Shown here: positions 10,082 to 19,600 of the stretch, in pieces
How the letters are laid out: each line of letters opens with the position of its first letter
Numbering within the stretch: position 1 is the first letter of the stretch
Source: Cognatiyoonia sediminum
GTDB taxonomy: Bacteria; Pseudomonadota; Alphaproteobacteria; Rhodobacterales; Rhodobacteraceae
Length of the DNA: 64,000 bases
Direction: 5' to 3'
NCBI RefSeq assembly: GCF_900129845.1
Contig: NZ_FQXB01000001.1
Coordinates: forward strand, 1,364,001 to 1,428,000
The notes under the pieces: model-generated
Databases searched by the model: none
Seen by the model: only the letters and a program-made list of their open reading frames with translations
Told to the model about the DNA's origin: nothing
Position numbers and translations under genes: made by a program

Positions 10082-12364
10082 TCATCCACACTTCGAGTAC
10101 CCGCAAGACGCGCAAGTCATGCACCCTTCGACCATCCGCAATTCGTATGATCCACAGCTCGAACAGGCCTGACCCTTTGGCTTTTGGTTAAGCGCCACAA
10201 CGTCGGCCTTCGGGTCTTCCTTCAGCCCCATGCCTTCACCGGCAAGGAACCCTGTAGCGATCATATGTTTCTCAATCACGCCGCCAATCGCGGCAAGTAT
10301 CGACGGCACGTATTTGCCCCCCATCCACGCGCCTCCACGTGGATCAAACACGGCCTTTAATTCTTCAACAACAAAGGACACATCCCCCCCGCGGCGGAAC
10401 ACGGCGGAGATCATACGCGTAAGGGCCACGGTCCAAGCGAAATGCTCCATGTTCTTGGAGTTAATGAACACCTCAAACGGGCGACGGTGACCGGCAACGA
10501 CCAGATCATTCACCGTGATGTAGATTGCGTGCTCGCTATCCGGCCATTTCAGCTTGTAAGTCGCGCCATCCAACTCTTGCGGGCGGTCGAGCGGTTCGGA
10601 CATATAAACAACCTCTGCCCCATCGCCATCGACGGTGACTTGCGCAGGCGCTTCATCCGCTGGCTTTTCTTCGCTGACGGACAGGACAGAGCCGGTGACA
10701 TCATTCGGACGGTAGGTTGTGCAACCTTTGCAGCCGGTGTCCCACGCCTCCATGTAGACCTCTTTGAAGGCTTCAAAGCTGATGTCCTCGGGGCAGTTGA
10801 TCGTCTTGGAAATGGAACTGTCGATCCATTTCTGCGCTGCTGCCTGCATCCGCACATGATCCAAAGGCGCGAGTGTTTGGGCGTTGACGAAATAATCCGG
10901 CAGAGGCGCGTCACCTTTCAGGTCGCGCCACATTTGGACGGCGTAATCCACAACCTCTTCTTCCGTCCGGCTGCCGTCTTTTTGCAAGACCTTGCGGGTG
11001 TAGGCATAAGCGAAGACCGGCTCGATGCCGGAACTGACGTTTCCTGCATAGAGGCTGATCGTGCCGGTCGGCGCAATAGATGTCAGCAAAGCGTTGCGGA
11101 TGCCATGTTCGCGGATCGCCTCTTTGACGTCTTCGTCCATATCCTGCATCGCGCCGCTGGCCAGAAACTTGTCCGCATCGAATAAGGGGAAGGCCCCTTT
11201 CTCGGCTGCAAGGTTCACCGACGCCAGATACGCGGCGCGGGCAATCGCGTGCATCCAGCGGTCGGTCTGACGCGCCGCCTCCTCTGATCCATAGCGCAGG
11301 CCCATCATCAAAAGCGCATCGGCAAGCCCCGTAACACCCAACCCGATCCGGCGTTTTGCAGCAGCTTCCTGCGCCTGTGCCTCCAGCGGGAATTTCGACG
11401 CGTCGACCACGTTGTCCATCATGCGAACCGCAGTCGCGACAAGATCATTCAGCGCCTCTTCGTCCAGTGCCGCCTCGGCTTCAAACGGGTCGCTGACCAA
11501 CCGCGCGAGATTAATGGATCCCAGCAGGCACGCGCCATACGGCGGCAGCGGCTGTTCTCCGCAGGGATTCGTCGCAGCGATGATCTCGCAGTAGTTCAGA
11601 TTGTTCATCTGATTGATGCGGTCGATGAAGATCACGCCCGGTTCGGCATAATCATAGGTCGACTGCATGATCTGATCCCACAGCTCCCGCGCTTGCACAT
11701 TGCCATAAGTTTTGCCGTCAAAGACCAGATCCCACGCCCCACCAGATTTCACCGCTTCCATGAACGGATCGGTGACCAGTACGGACATGTTGAACATTCT
11801 TAACCGTGCTGGGTCAGATTTGGCCGTGATAAAATCAAGGATATCTGGGTGATCACAGCGCATCGTCGCCATCATCGCGCCGCGACGAGAGCCAGCGGAC
11901 ATGATCGTCCGGCACATGGCGTCCCAAACGTCCATGAAGGACAAAGGACCAGACGCATCAGCCGCCACGCCCTTCACGGCGGCACCTTTGGGTCGGATCG
12001 TAGAGAAATCGTAGCCGATACCGCCGCCCTGCTGCATGGTCAGCGCAGCCTCTTTGAGCATATCAAAGATGCCGCCCATATCGTCGGGGACCGTGCCCAT
12101 GACGAAACAGTTAAAGAGTGTTACCGACCGCGCCGTGCCAGCCCCTGCGGTGATCCGACCAGCGGGCAGGTATTTGAAGTCTTCCAAGGCGGAATAGAAT
12201 TTATCTTCCCAAGCCTTTGGGTCCTTTTCCACACTCGCCAAAGAGGACGCTATCCGCCGCCATGTATCCTCGACCGTGTCGTCAATGGGCGTGCCGTCCG
12301 CGTCTTTGAAACGGTACTTCATGTCCCAGATTTGCTCAGCAATAGGGGCAGAAAAACGGGTCAT
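10082..12364 (-). CDS. nrdJ: Class II (adenosylcobalamin-dependent) ribonucleoside-diphosphate reductase
   Basis: Reduces ribonucleotides to deoxyribonucleotides using a B12-generated thiyl radical. The start at 12364 (760 residues) has GGAAAGAG upstream; an in-frame start at 12406 has no site. LFNCFVMG holds the first active-site cysteine; NPCGEQPLPPYGACLLGSIN holds the radical Cys and catalytic Glu; SIAPTGTISLYAGNVSSGIEP is the conserved barrel loop. The C-terminus is a mobile Cys-rich redox tail with several CxxC pairs (CSSCG, CMTCASCG). Unlike class Ia there is no small subunit. Two NrdR-like boxes lie upstream. Single-gene transcript is likely. Confidence 0.96.
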   Translation of the reverse strand: MTRFSAPIAEQIWDMKYRFKDADGTPIDDTVEDTWRRIASSLASVEKDPKAWEDKFYSALEDFKYLPAGRITAGAGTARSVTLFNCFVMGTVPDDMGGIFDMLKEAALTMQQGGGIGYDFSTIRPKGAAVKGVAADASGPLSFMDVWDAMCRTIMSAGSRRGAMMATMRCDHPDILDFITAKSDPARLRMFNMSVLVTDPFMEAVKSGGAWDLVFDGKTYGNVQARELWDQIMQSTYDYAEPGVIFIDRINQMNNLNYCEIIAATNPCGEQPLPPYGACLLGSINLARLVSDPFEAEAALDEEALNDLVATAVRMMDNVVDASKFPLEAQAQEAAAKRRIGLGVTGLADALLMMGLRYGSEEAARQTDRWMHAIARAAYLASVNLAAEKGAFPLFDADKFLASGAMQDMDEDVKEAIREHGIRNALLTSIAPTGTISLYAGNVSSGIEPVFAYAYTRKVLQKDGSRTEEEVVDYAVQMWRDLKGDAPLPDYFVNAQTLAPLDHVRMQAAAQKWIDSSISKTINCPEDISFEAFKEVYMEAWDTGCKGCTTYRPNDVTGSVLSVSEEKPADEAPAQVTVDGDGAEVVYMSEPLDRPQELDGATYKLKWPDSEHAIYITVNDLVVAGHRRPFEVFINSKNMEHFAWTVALTRMISAVFRRGGDVSFVVEELKAVFDPRGGAWMGGKYVPSILAAIGGVIEKHMIATGFLAGEGMGLKEDPKADVVALNQKPKGQACSSCGSYELRMVEGCMTCASCGYSKCG

Positions 12365-12480
12365 GGCGTCTCTTTCCGTAGAGGGTTTGGCAGGCGAGGA
12401 CTGCATCTTAGTTGGTCAATTGGGATTCGTGAACCGAGGGCGTTCGAAAAAAGATCGAACTGATCACGAAGGTAGGAGGG

Positions 12481-12527
12481 AATCCATATATAGTAATTCT
12501 AGCAAAATCAACCTCAATATATGGGAA
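12481..12527 (-). promoter_or_regulatory. Two NrdR-like boxes upstream of nrdJ
   Basis: Cores CCATATATAG (12484-12493) and CAATATATGG (12515-12524) each match the NrdR palindrome core CWATATATWG at 9 of 10 positions. Their centres are 31 bp apart, three helical turns, the spacing typical of paired NrdR sites. They lie 120-160 bp upstream of the nrdJ start and also between nrdJ and the divergent DUF1489 gene. A small hairpin (12442-12447 with 12455-12460) lies in the nrdJ leader. NrdR would repress nrdJ when dATP is high. nrdR itself is not in the window. Confidence 0.7.
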
Positions 12528-12579
12528 ATCTGGTCCGTTTTTTGCTTGAAGCCACTCGGCACTTTTGCGACAAGCAAAC

Positions 12580-13011
12580 ATGTCCAAAACAGTCCATCTC
12601 ATCAAGCTTTCCGTCGGCACAGAAGATGTCGCAGGGCTTGAGGCGTGGCAATCTCAAAAACGCGCACAGACCGAGGACGGATTGCCGCGGCACATCACGC
12701 GGATGTGGCCAAAGCGCGAAGATGAAATCCTGAACGGCGGATCGATCTTTTGGGTGATTAAGGGTGTTGTTTTGTGCCGACAGCCTGTCTTGAGGCTCGA
12801 CGAATATGACAGCGCTGACGGTATTCGTCGCTGCGCGATTGTCTGTGAGCCCGGTCTGATCCGTGTGGAGGCAACGCCGCGTCGCGCGTTTCAGGGCTGG
12901 AGATACCTACCCGTGGATGACGCGCCGTGTGATCTGTCTCAAGCGCGCCAGCATGAGGATATCCTGCCGATTGAATTGACGCAGGCCTTGGCGGAAATTG
13001 GTGTGCGCTAG
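12580..13011 (+). CDS. DUF1489 family protein
   Basis: 143 residues from the ATG at 12580, a small conserved alphaproteobacterial protein of unknown function. It begins MSKTVHLIKLSVGTEDV and contains the family's characteristic HITRMWPKREDEILNGGSIF, WVIKGV, LRLDE, DGIRRCAIV and RRAFQGWRYL blocks. No signal peptide or membrane segment. No good ribosome-binding site precedes either 12580 or the in-frame start at 12565; 12580 is chosen because it matches the usual N-terminus. Transcribed away from nrdJ; the stop is 15 bp from that of hisG. Family assignment from recall, function unknown. Confidence 0.85.
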   Translation: MSKTVHLIKLSVGTEDVAGLEAWQSQKRAQTEDGLPRHITRMWPKREDEILNGGSIFWVIKGVVLCRQPVLRLDEYDSADGIRRCAIVCEPGLIRVEATPRRAFQGWRYLPVDDAPCDLSQARQHEDILPIELTQALAEIGVR

Positions 13012-13026
13012 GACGCGACCCCTGAC

Positions 13027-13719
13027 TCAAATCCCCAAAACCGACTGCAACTCTTTCAGCGTCACCCGCTGCCCATCGGTCCAATCGCGCCTTCGCCCGC
13101 GAAACAGCGTCGCCTGGCTGGCGTGGATCAAACCATCCGACAGGATGCGCAATCCATTGGCGCGTAGTGTTTCCCCCGTCGAGGTTATATCTGCAATCGC
13201 TTCTGCGGTTTCATTCTTAACAGTGCCCTCAGTCGCGCCTTGGCTGTCGACCAACTGATAATCAGCGACACCTTCCGCCTTCAAAAACTCACGCACCGAC
13301 CGGTGATATTTCGTGGCAATCCGCAGGCGGAACCCATGCGCTGACCGAAACGCCGCAGCCGCCGCGTCAAGATCTTCGAGCGTGTCCACATCAACCCAGC
13401 AATCCGGCACCGCGATGATCAAATCAGCACCGCCAAAACCCATGGGCGCAAGTTCAACCACCTGACTGTCCCAATTGGCCAGCCTTTCGCGCACCAGATC
13501 GGAGCCCGTCACGCCGAGATGAATGCGCCCCGCCGCGAGTTCTCGCGGAATTTCGCTGGCAGACAGTAGGACCAATTCGACCCCGTCAATCCCATCAACG
13601 GCGCCTGCGTATTCGCGGTCAGACCCAGACTTGCGCAAGGTCACGCCACGCTTGCCGAACCAGTCGAAGGTTTTCTCCATCAACCGGCCCTTGGACGGTA
13701 CGCCAAGTTTCAACGTCAT
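13027..13719 (-). CDS. hisG: ATP phosphoribosyltransferase, short form catalytic subunit
   Basis: First committed step of histidine synthesis: ATP plus PRPP gives phosphoribosyl-ATP. 230 residues, the short HisG type that lacks the C-terminal regulatory domain and needs HisZ. LGVPSKGRLME at the start and GVTGSDLVRE are conserved substrate-binding segments; ATKYHRSVREFL and VDSQGATEGTVKNETAEAI (PRPP site, normally E-x-APxxGLADxI-like) follow, a somewhat divergent version of the loop. Its ATG overlaps the hisZ stop by 4 nt, so the two subunits are translationally coupled. Confidence 0.96.
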   Translation of the reverse strand: MTLKLGVPSKGRLMEKTFDWFGKRGVTLRKSGSDREYAGAVDGIDGVELVLLSASEIPRELAAGRIHLGVTGSDLVRERLANWDSQVVELAPMGFGGADLIIAVPDCWVDVDTLEDLDAAAAAFRSAHGFRLRIATKYHRSVREFLKAEGVADYQLVDSQGATEGTVKNETAEAIADITSTGETLRANGLRILSDGLIHASQATLFRGRRRDWTDGQRVTLKELQSVLGI

Positions 13720-14801
13720 AGCCCTTCCTCCACCGCGAGCAGCAGATCAGGTCGGATCACAGCGCCAACCGCTGGTACAGCTCGCCCCGCGCCGAGCTGT
13801 GCTGTCAACGCATCGTAACGTCCACCTGTGGCAATGGGTGGCAAGTCGGCGCGAACCGTGGAGTAAAACCCAAAGACGAAGCCGTCGTAGTATTCCATGT
13901 TGGTCCGGCCATAGCTGCCTTCGAACCGCAGCGCATTGACATCGACACCGTGGGATGCCAATGCCTCTGTCCGGCGGGCAAGGGTTTCTACAGCTCCGGC
14001 AATCGCGGGCAAATCAACCGCGATATCGCGCAAGGCACTCATGACGTTGGGCAGGGTTTCTTGCAGGCCAAGAATCGCATCCAGCAGGTCACGTTCTTCC
14101 GCGCCGATGGCGGGCGTTTTGGCATCATCGCGCAGGGCTTCGATCCGCGCGTTGACCTCTGACCGGCTGCGCAAACTGATATCTGCCCAAGCCCCTTCAA
14201 ACGGGTCATCCGCCGCCAAAAGTTTCGTGCGGAACTTCGGTGTCGGGGTTCTCCCGCAGAACCGGTCTAACAGTGACTTGAACCGCCTAGGGCGCCAGAG
14301 ATGACGCAGCAATGCAGCCTTGCGGGCATCGCTTGTTTTGAGGCCACTGATGGCCGCTGTCAGCAGCCCGATGTCGCCGGTTGCAGAACGGAGCGGGAGG
14401 CCCTCGACAGCCTTTGAAATTGCGGCAAAGACTTCGGCATCCGCACCGGCAATGTCTTGACCATCAAACACCTCATACCCGACTTGGATATATTCGTTGG
14501 CGCGGGACGCATCATGTTCTTGCTTACGATACACCGCGCCGGAATAGGTGTAGCGCGCGGGTTCAGCGAAGGTTTCCATGTGCATTTGCACAACCGGAAC
14601 CGTGAAGTCCGGCCGAAGCATAATTTCACCGCGAAGAGGGTCGCTGGTGACATAAGCCCGCGCGCGAATGTCTTCGCCATAGAGATCAAGCAACGTCTCA
14701 GCCGGTTGCAATACATCCGCATTCACAACCTGCCCACCGAGGTCGGCGAACTGAGCTCTCAGCGCCTCCGCCCTGCAGAGAATTTGTTCGGTAGTGGTCA
14801 T
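13716..14801 (-). CDS. hisZ: ATP phosphoribosyltransferase regulatory subunit (HisRS paralogue)
   Basis: 361 residues with the class II synthetase-like fold but without the anticodon-binding domain. It confers histidine feedback control and activity on short HisG. The motif-2-like segment is [14 protein letters not shown], and [20 protein letters not shown] corresponds to the HisRS histidine-binding region. The [21 protein letters not shown] segment near the end is typical of HisZ. It sits between hisS and hisG with 4-nt overlaps on both sides, so a real synthetase, its paralogue and the enzyme it controls are one transcript. Confidence 0.95.
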   Translation of the reverse strand: MTTTEQILCRAEALRAQFADLGGQVVNADVLQPAETLLDLYGEDIRARAYVTSDPLRGEIMLRPDFTVPVVQMHMETFAEPARYTYSGAVYRKQEHDASRANEYIQVGYEVFDGQDIAGADAEVFAAISKAVEGLPLRSATGDIGLLTAAISGLKTSDARKAALLRHLWRPRRFKSLLDRFCGRTPTPKFRTKLLAADDPFEGAWADISLRSRSEVNARIEALRDDAKTPAIGAEERDLLDAILGLQETLPNVMSALRDIAVDLPAIAGAVETLARRTEALASHGVDVNALRFEGSYGRTNMEYYDGFVFGFYSTVRADLPPIATGGRYDALTAQLGAGRAVPAVGAVIRPDLLLAVEEGL

Positions 14802-16291
14802 CCGTCCTGACCGTCCAAAATCTCTCTGATCTTTGCGACCATGTCCGAGCGCGCCACTTCAAATTGCTGCGGGCGGTCTTTCCATTCGTCTGGGCTGGCG
14901 CTTTCAGCGATCTTTGCGCCAAGGATCAGGTCTTTGATCTGAACGACACTGCGATCCGCTTCATCGCTGCCTTGTATGACCGCGACGGGAGAATTGCGCT
15001 TATCTGCGTATTTCAGCTGATTGCCGAAGTTCTTTGGATTGCCCAGATACACCTCTGACCGAATGCCCGCATTGCGCAGCTCTGCCACGATGGCCTGATA
15101 GTCCGCCATGCGGTCGCGATCCATAACGGTGACGATAACGGGACCTGTCGTCTCTTTGGTCAAACGCCCCTTCGCGTGAAGCGCGGCAAGCAGACGGTCC
15201 ACACCGATCGAAACGCCGGTGGCGGGAACCTCTTGGCCGGTGAAGCGTTTGACGAGGTTATCGTAGCGGCCACCGCCAGAGACAGAGCCGAAGTTGCGCG
15301 GACGGCCCTTTTCATCCTGCACCTCAAAGGTCAGTTCAGCCTCATATACCGGGCCAGTGTAATAGCCCAAACCGCGCACTACAGCAGGGTCTATGACGAT
15401 GCGGTCGGGGCCGTAGCCTTGCGCATCGAGAAGCGTCGCGATGGTTTCAAGCTCGTTCACACCGTCGGTCCCGGTCTGCGAACCCGTCACCAGTTCCATC
15501 AGACGCGCGACTGTGGCGGCCCCGGTATCACGACGCGCATCCATGAAGCCCATGACAATCTCGGCCTGTTCCACCGAAAGCCCCGCGCCTTTTGTGAAGT
15601 CGCCGCTGTCATCTTTGCGGCCCTCGCCGAGTAGCGCGCGGACACCATCGGTGCCAAGGCGGTCGAGCTTGTCAATGGCACGCAGAACGATCCCGCGCTC
15701 GCTTGCGAATTTGTCGGGATCGGACGGATCAAGCACGCCCGCGACTTCCATCACACCGTTCAGAACCTTGCGGTTGTTGACGCTGATCTTGTAGTCGCCG
15801 CGTGGGATGCCAACGACCTCAAGCGTATCAGAGAGCATCGCGCAAATCTCTGCATCCGCAGCCACGGTTGGCGCGCCGACCGTATCCGCATCACATTGAT
15901 AAAACTGGCGGAAACGGCCCGGACCTGTTTTTTCATTGCGCCAAACCGGCCCCATCGCATAGCGACGATAAGGGGTCGGCAGATCGTTGCGAAACTGCGC
16001 GTAGACCCGCGCCAAAGGGGCCGTCAGATCATAGCGAAGGGCGAGCCAATCGTTATCCTCTTCCCACGCAAACACACCTTCATTCGGTCGATCCACATCA
16101 GGCAGGAACTTACCCAAGGCCTCCACCGTTTCTACCGCAGAGCTTTCCAGCGCCTCAAACCCGTAGTGATGGTACACACCGGCGATCTTGCTGAGCATTT
16201 CGGTGCGCTGCACCACTTCCGCACCAAAATAGTCGCGGAACCCTTTCGGGGTCTGCGCCTTGGGACGGGGCTGCTTTTTGACCTTGGCCAT
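14798..16291 (-). CDS. hisS: Histidyl-tRNA synthetase, divergent alphaproteobacterial type
   Basis: Charges tRNA-His. 497 residues, longer than the roughly 425 of E. coli. Motif 2 (residues 117-135) reads [14 protein letters not shown] then YQCDADTVG. The canonical bacterial RHERPQKGRYRQF loop, whose Gln contacts the tRNA-His G-1/C73 end, is replaced by EKTGPG. FYQCD resembles eukaryotic/archaeal His[14 protein letters not shown] is the histidine-binding motif; the C-terminal anticodon domain contains [23 protein letters not shown]. This matches the group of alphaproteobacteria known to have a transferred HisRS and tRNA-His lacking G-1. Ends overlapping hisZ. Confidence 0.95.
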   Translation of the reverse strand: MAKVKKQPRPKAQTPKGFRDYFGAEVVQRTEMLSKIAGVYHHYGFEALESSAVETVEALGKFLPDVDRPNEGVFAWEEDNDWLALRYDLTAPLARVYAQFRNDLPTPYRRYAMGPVWRNEKTGPGRFRQFYQCDADTVGAPTVAADAEICAMLSDTLEVVGIPRGDYKISVNNRKVLNGVMEVAGVLDPSDPDKFASERGIVLRAIDKLDRLGTDGVRALLGEGRKDDSGDFTKGAGLSVEQAEIVMGFMDARRDTGAATVARLMELVTGSQTGTDGVNELETIATLLDAQGYGPDRIVIDPAVVRGLGYYTGPVYEAELTFEVQDEKGRPRNFGSVSGGGRYDNLVKRFTGQEVPATGVSIGVDRLLAALHAKGRLTKETTGPVIVTVMDRDRMADYQAIVAELRNAGIRSEVYLGNPKNFGNQLKYADKRNSPVAVIQGSDEADRSVVQIKDLILGAKIAESASPDEWKDRPQQFEVARSDMVAKIREILDGQDG

Positions 16292-16393
16292 GTGCTGTCC
16301 TTAGGGTTGACGTTTCTGACCGCCGTTTAGCGTGGCGGGACGAAGGGGGCAACGCTGTTGTGGGACAGAAGTCGTGCGTGCTACATGCAAGCC

Positions 16394-16594
16394 ATGGCCC
16401 AGACTGATCTTGAAGAACAAATCGCTCACCTGACCCGCTCTGTGGATGAGTTGTCTGACATCGTAGCACAACAGGCGACGGAGTTGGCGCTCGCGCAAAA
16501 GCGTATTGCGATGCTGATGGAGCGAGAAGCCAGTCGCGAGTTTGAAGGCGGTGGGTCCGTGCCATTGGCAGATCAGAAGCCGCCGCATTGGTGA
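16394..16594 (+). CDS. slyX: SlyX family small coiled-coil protein
   Basis: 66 residues beginning MAQTDLEEQIAHLTRSVDEL, heptad-rich throughout its first 45 residues, and ending in PPHW, the near-universal PPH(Y/W) tail of SlyX. The role is unknown; the family is widespread in proteobacteria. Start is uncertain: 16394, 16385 or 16358 are in frame and none has a strong ribosome-binding site; 16394 gives the usual length. Diverges from hisS and converges on dnaE, with the repeat at 16615-16642 between. Confidence 0.8.
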   Translation: MAQTDLEEQIAHLTRSVDELSDIVAQQATELALAQKRIAMLMEREASREFEGGGSVPLADQKPPHW

Positions 16595-16614
16595 TCTGAC
16601 CAGCCGCCAGGGGA

Positions 16615-16642
16615 TTTTTTGGCCAAGGTGAAAGAGCTTTAG
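16615..16642. repeat. Copy of a 28-bp dispersed repeat at the dnaE stop codon
   Basis: TTTTTTGGCCAAGGTGAAAG followed by AGCTTTAG. It is 26/28 identical to 37335-37362. The minus-strand dnaE stop TAA lies inside it at 16639-16641, the same relative position as the dcp stop in the other copy. GGGGA precedes the T-run. Read rightwards it offers a T6 after a G-run downstream of slyX, so it may end slyX transcripts, but no strong stem is visible here. Confidence 0.65.
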
Positions 16643-19600
16643 ACCTCCTCGACTTCTATGACACCGCCAAGCGACCTAAGCGCCCCTTTGATTTGTGGGT
16701 TCACTGGGAAATCATCGCCGAGGTCGATCTCGACCTCTCCGGGTAGGTCGTCATTCATTAGGCAGAAATAGATCGGGCCGCGGCCGCCTTTGACACCGTC
16801 GCGAATTGCGTTCTCAAGGATCGTGGCGACGGATTGGATCGCAGTTGGTTCTTCAAGGTAGAGCCGGAGGCCCGCGTTGCTAACGTCCGTGACGGCGATA
16901 TCGATGGGGGAAACGGAACGACCGAGGAGCTTGAGTTGATCTGCCTCCATCGTTGCTTCGGCTTGAATGACCACTTGGCTGCCGGTGTCGAGGTGTTCGC
17001 GGGCCGCTTCTAGCGTGTCCGAGAACATGGTGACTTCGTATTGGCCGGTGGGATCGGACAGTTGAACAAAAGCGAACCGGTTGCCGCGGGCGGATTTGCG
17101 TTCTTGCCGACCCGAAACTGTGCCCGCCATTTTGACGATGCAAGCCCCTCGTTCGGCTTTGGCGGTGACGTCGTCGAGTGTCAGCACTTGCTTGCGCTTG
17201 AGCGAGGCCATGTAGTCATCGAGCGGGTGGCCAGAGAGATAGAAGCCGATGGCTTTGAATTCTTCGGCAAGGCGTTCGGCTGGCAACCAATCGTCGCCGC
17301 CCATAAGGCGTGGTTCGGGCAGATCGTCGCCCGCTTCGCCGAAAAGCGAGACTTGGTTGGAGGCTTTTTGATCAAAGATCGCGGCGGAATAAGCAGAGAG
17401 CGCATCAAGCGACATCATCACGCGACGGCGGTTTGGATCGAGGATGTCAAACGCCCCTGCCCGCGCCATCATTTCCAACGGACGCTTGCCCACGCGACGC
17501 AGATCGACGCGGCGGGCGAAGTCGAAGAGGTTCACGAACTCCTTGTCGCCGCGTGCTTCGGTGATCAGTTTCATCGCCTCAACACCGACGTTTTTCAAAG
17601 CGCCCAGCGCGTAGACGAGTTTTTGATCCTGGACGTCAAAGGTGGCTTCAGACCGGTTCACACAGGGCGGGATGTAGTCGATGCCGAGGCCCTTTTTGAC
17701 CTCTTGGAAATAAACGCCCAGCTTATCGGTTAGGTGCAAATCGCAGTTCATCACACCGGCCATGAACTCCACCGGATGGTTCGCCTTGAGCCAAGCCGTC
17801 TGATAGCTGACCACGGCATAGGCGGCAGCGTGCGATTTGTTGAAGCCGTAGTTGGCGAATTTCTCGAGCAGGTCGAAGACCTCTCGCGCCTTTTTCGGCT
17901 CAACCCCGTTTTCTTTGGCCCCTGCTTCGAATTTCGGGCGTTCGGCGTCCATCGCCTCTTTGATCTTTTTACCCATCGCGCGACGCAAAAGGTCAGCCCC
18001 GCCAAGGGAATAGCCCGCCATGACCTGCGCGATTTCCATCACCTGTTCTTGGTAGACGATGATGCCTTGGGTTTCCTTCAGGATATGATCGATTAGCGGG
18101 TGGATCGACTCCAGCTCTTTCTGGCCATTCTTCACCTCGCAATAGGTCGGGATATTCTCCATCGGGCCTGGGCGATAGAGGGCCACAAGCGCGACGATGT
18201 CTTCGATACAAGTCGGCTTCATACGCTTCAGCGCATCCATCATGCCGCTCGATTCCACTTGGAACACCGCGATGGTTTTGGCGGCGGAATAGAGGGCGTA
18301 GGATTTTTCGTCATCCAGAGGGATCGCGCCGATGTCGTTAATTGCGCCTTCGGGCGGCTGGAAGAGTTCGGTGCCATCCGCAGTCACATGCAGGTCGCGG
18401 CCAGATTTCAGGATCAGATCGACGGCGTTTTGGATCACGGTCAGCGTCTTCAGGCCCAAGAAGTCGAATTTCACCAACCCAGCTTGTTCCACCCATTTCA
18501 TGTTGAACTGGGTCGCGGGCATATCGGAGCGCGGGTCTTGGTAAAGCGGCACAAGCTCATCAAGCGGACGGTCACCAATCACCACACCCGCCGCGTGGGT
18601 GGAAGCATTTCGCAGCAGCCCCTCGACCTGTTGGGCGTAGGTCAGCAAACGATCGACGACCTCCTCGGCTTTCGCCTCTTCGCGCAGGCGTGGCTCATCA
18701 GCGAGCGCTTTTTCGATGCTGACAGGCTTGACGCCTTCGACGGGAATCATCTTTGAGAGGCGATCCACCTGGCCGTAGGGCATTTGCAACACACGCCCTA
18801 CGTCGCGGACCGCGGCTTTGGAAAGCAAAGCACCGAAAGTGATGATCTGCCCAACTTTGTCGCGCCCATATTTCTCCTGAACGTAGCGGATTACCTCTTC
18901 GCGGCGGTCCATACAGAAGTCGATGTCGAAGTCTGGCATCGACACACGTTCGGGGTTGAGGAAGCGTTCGAACAGCAGCGAATACCGCAATGGGTCAAGA
19001 TCGGTGATCAGTAAGGCGTAGGCGACGAGCGAACCAGCGCCAGACCCACGGCCAGGACCAACCGGAATGTCGTGATCCTTTGCCCATTTGATAAAGTCAG
19101 CAACGATTAGGAAGTAGCCGGGGAAGCCCATGCCTTCGATGATGCCCAGTTCGAAATCGAGGCGTTTTTCGTATTCCTCAACCGGCGCCGCATGTTCGAT
19201 GATCGACAGGCGATATTTCAATCCCTCTTGCGCTTGGCGGCGAAGTTCCGCGACCTCATCATCGGCAAATTTCGGTAGGATCGGATCGCGTTTGTAGGCT
19301 TTGAACGCACACCGCTTGGCGATCTCGATAGTGTTCTCGATGGCTTCCGGCAGGTCGGCGAAAAGCGTCACCATTTCTTGCTGCGACTTGAAATAGTGCT
19401 GCGCGGTCAGACGGCGGCGCGACTCTTGTTGATCGACGTAAGCGCCCTCTGCGATGCAGATTAGCGCGTCGTGGGCTTCGTAAAGATCAGTCTTTGGGAA
19501 GTAGACATCGTTGGTTGCTACAAGTGGCAGGTTTTTAGCATAAGCCATCTCGATAGTGCCACGTTCAGAAAGGCGTTCGGCCTCGGGCTGCCCGCCCTCG

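Noticed and set aside
12541-12565. Possible B12 riboswitch near nrdJ (GCCACTC at 12551)
   Set aside because: It is on the strand opposite to nrdJ, the B12 box is incomplete and no multi-stem fold fits; NrdR boxes explain the region better.
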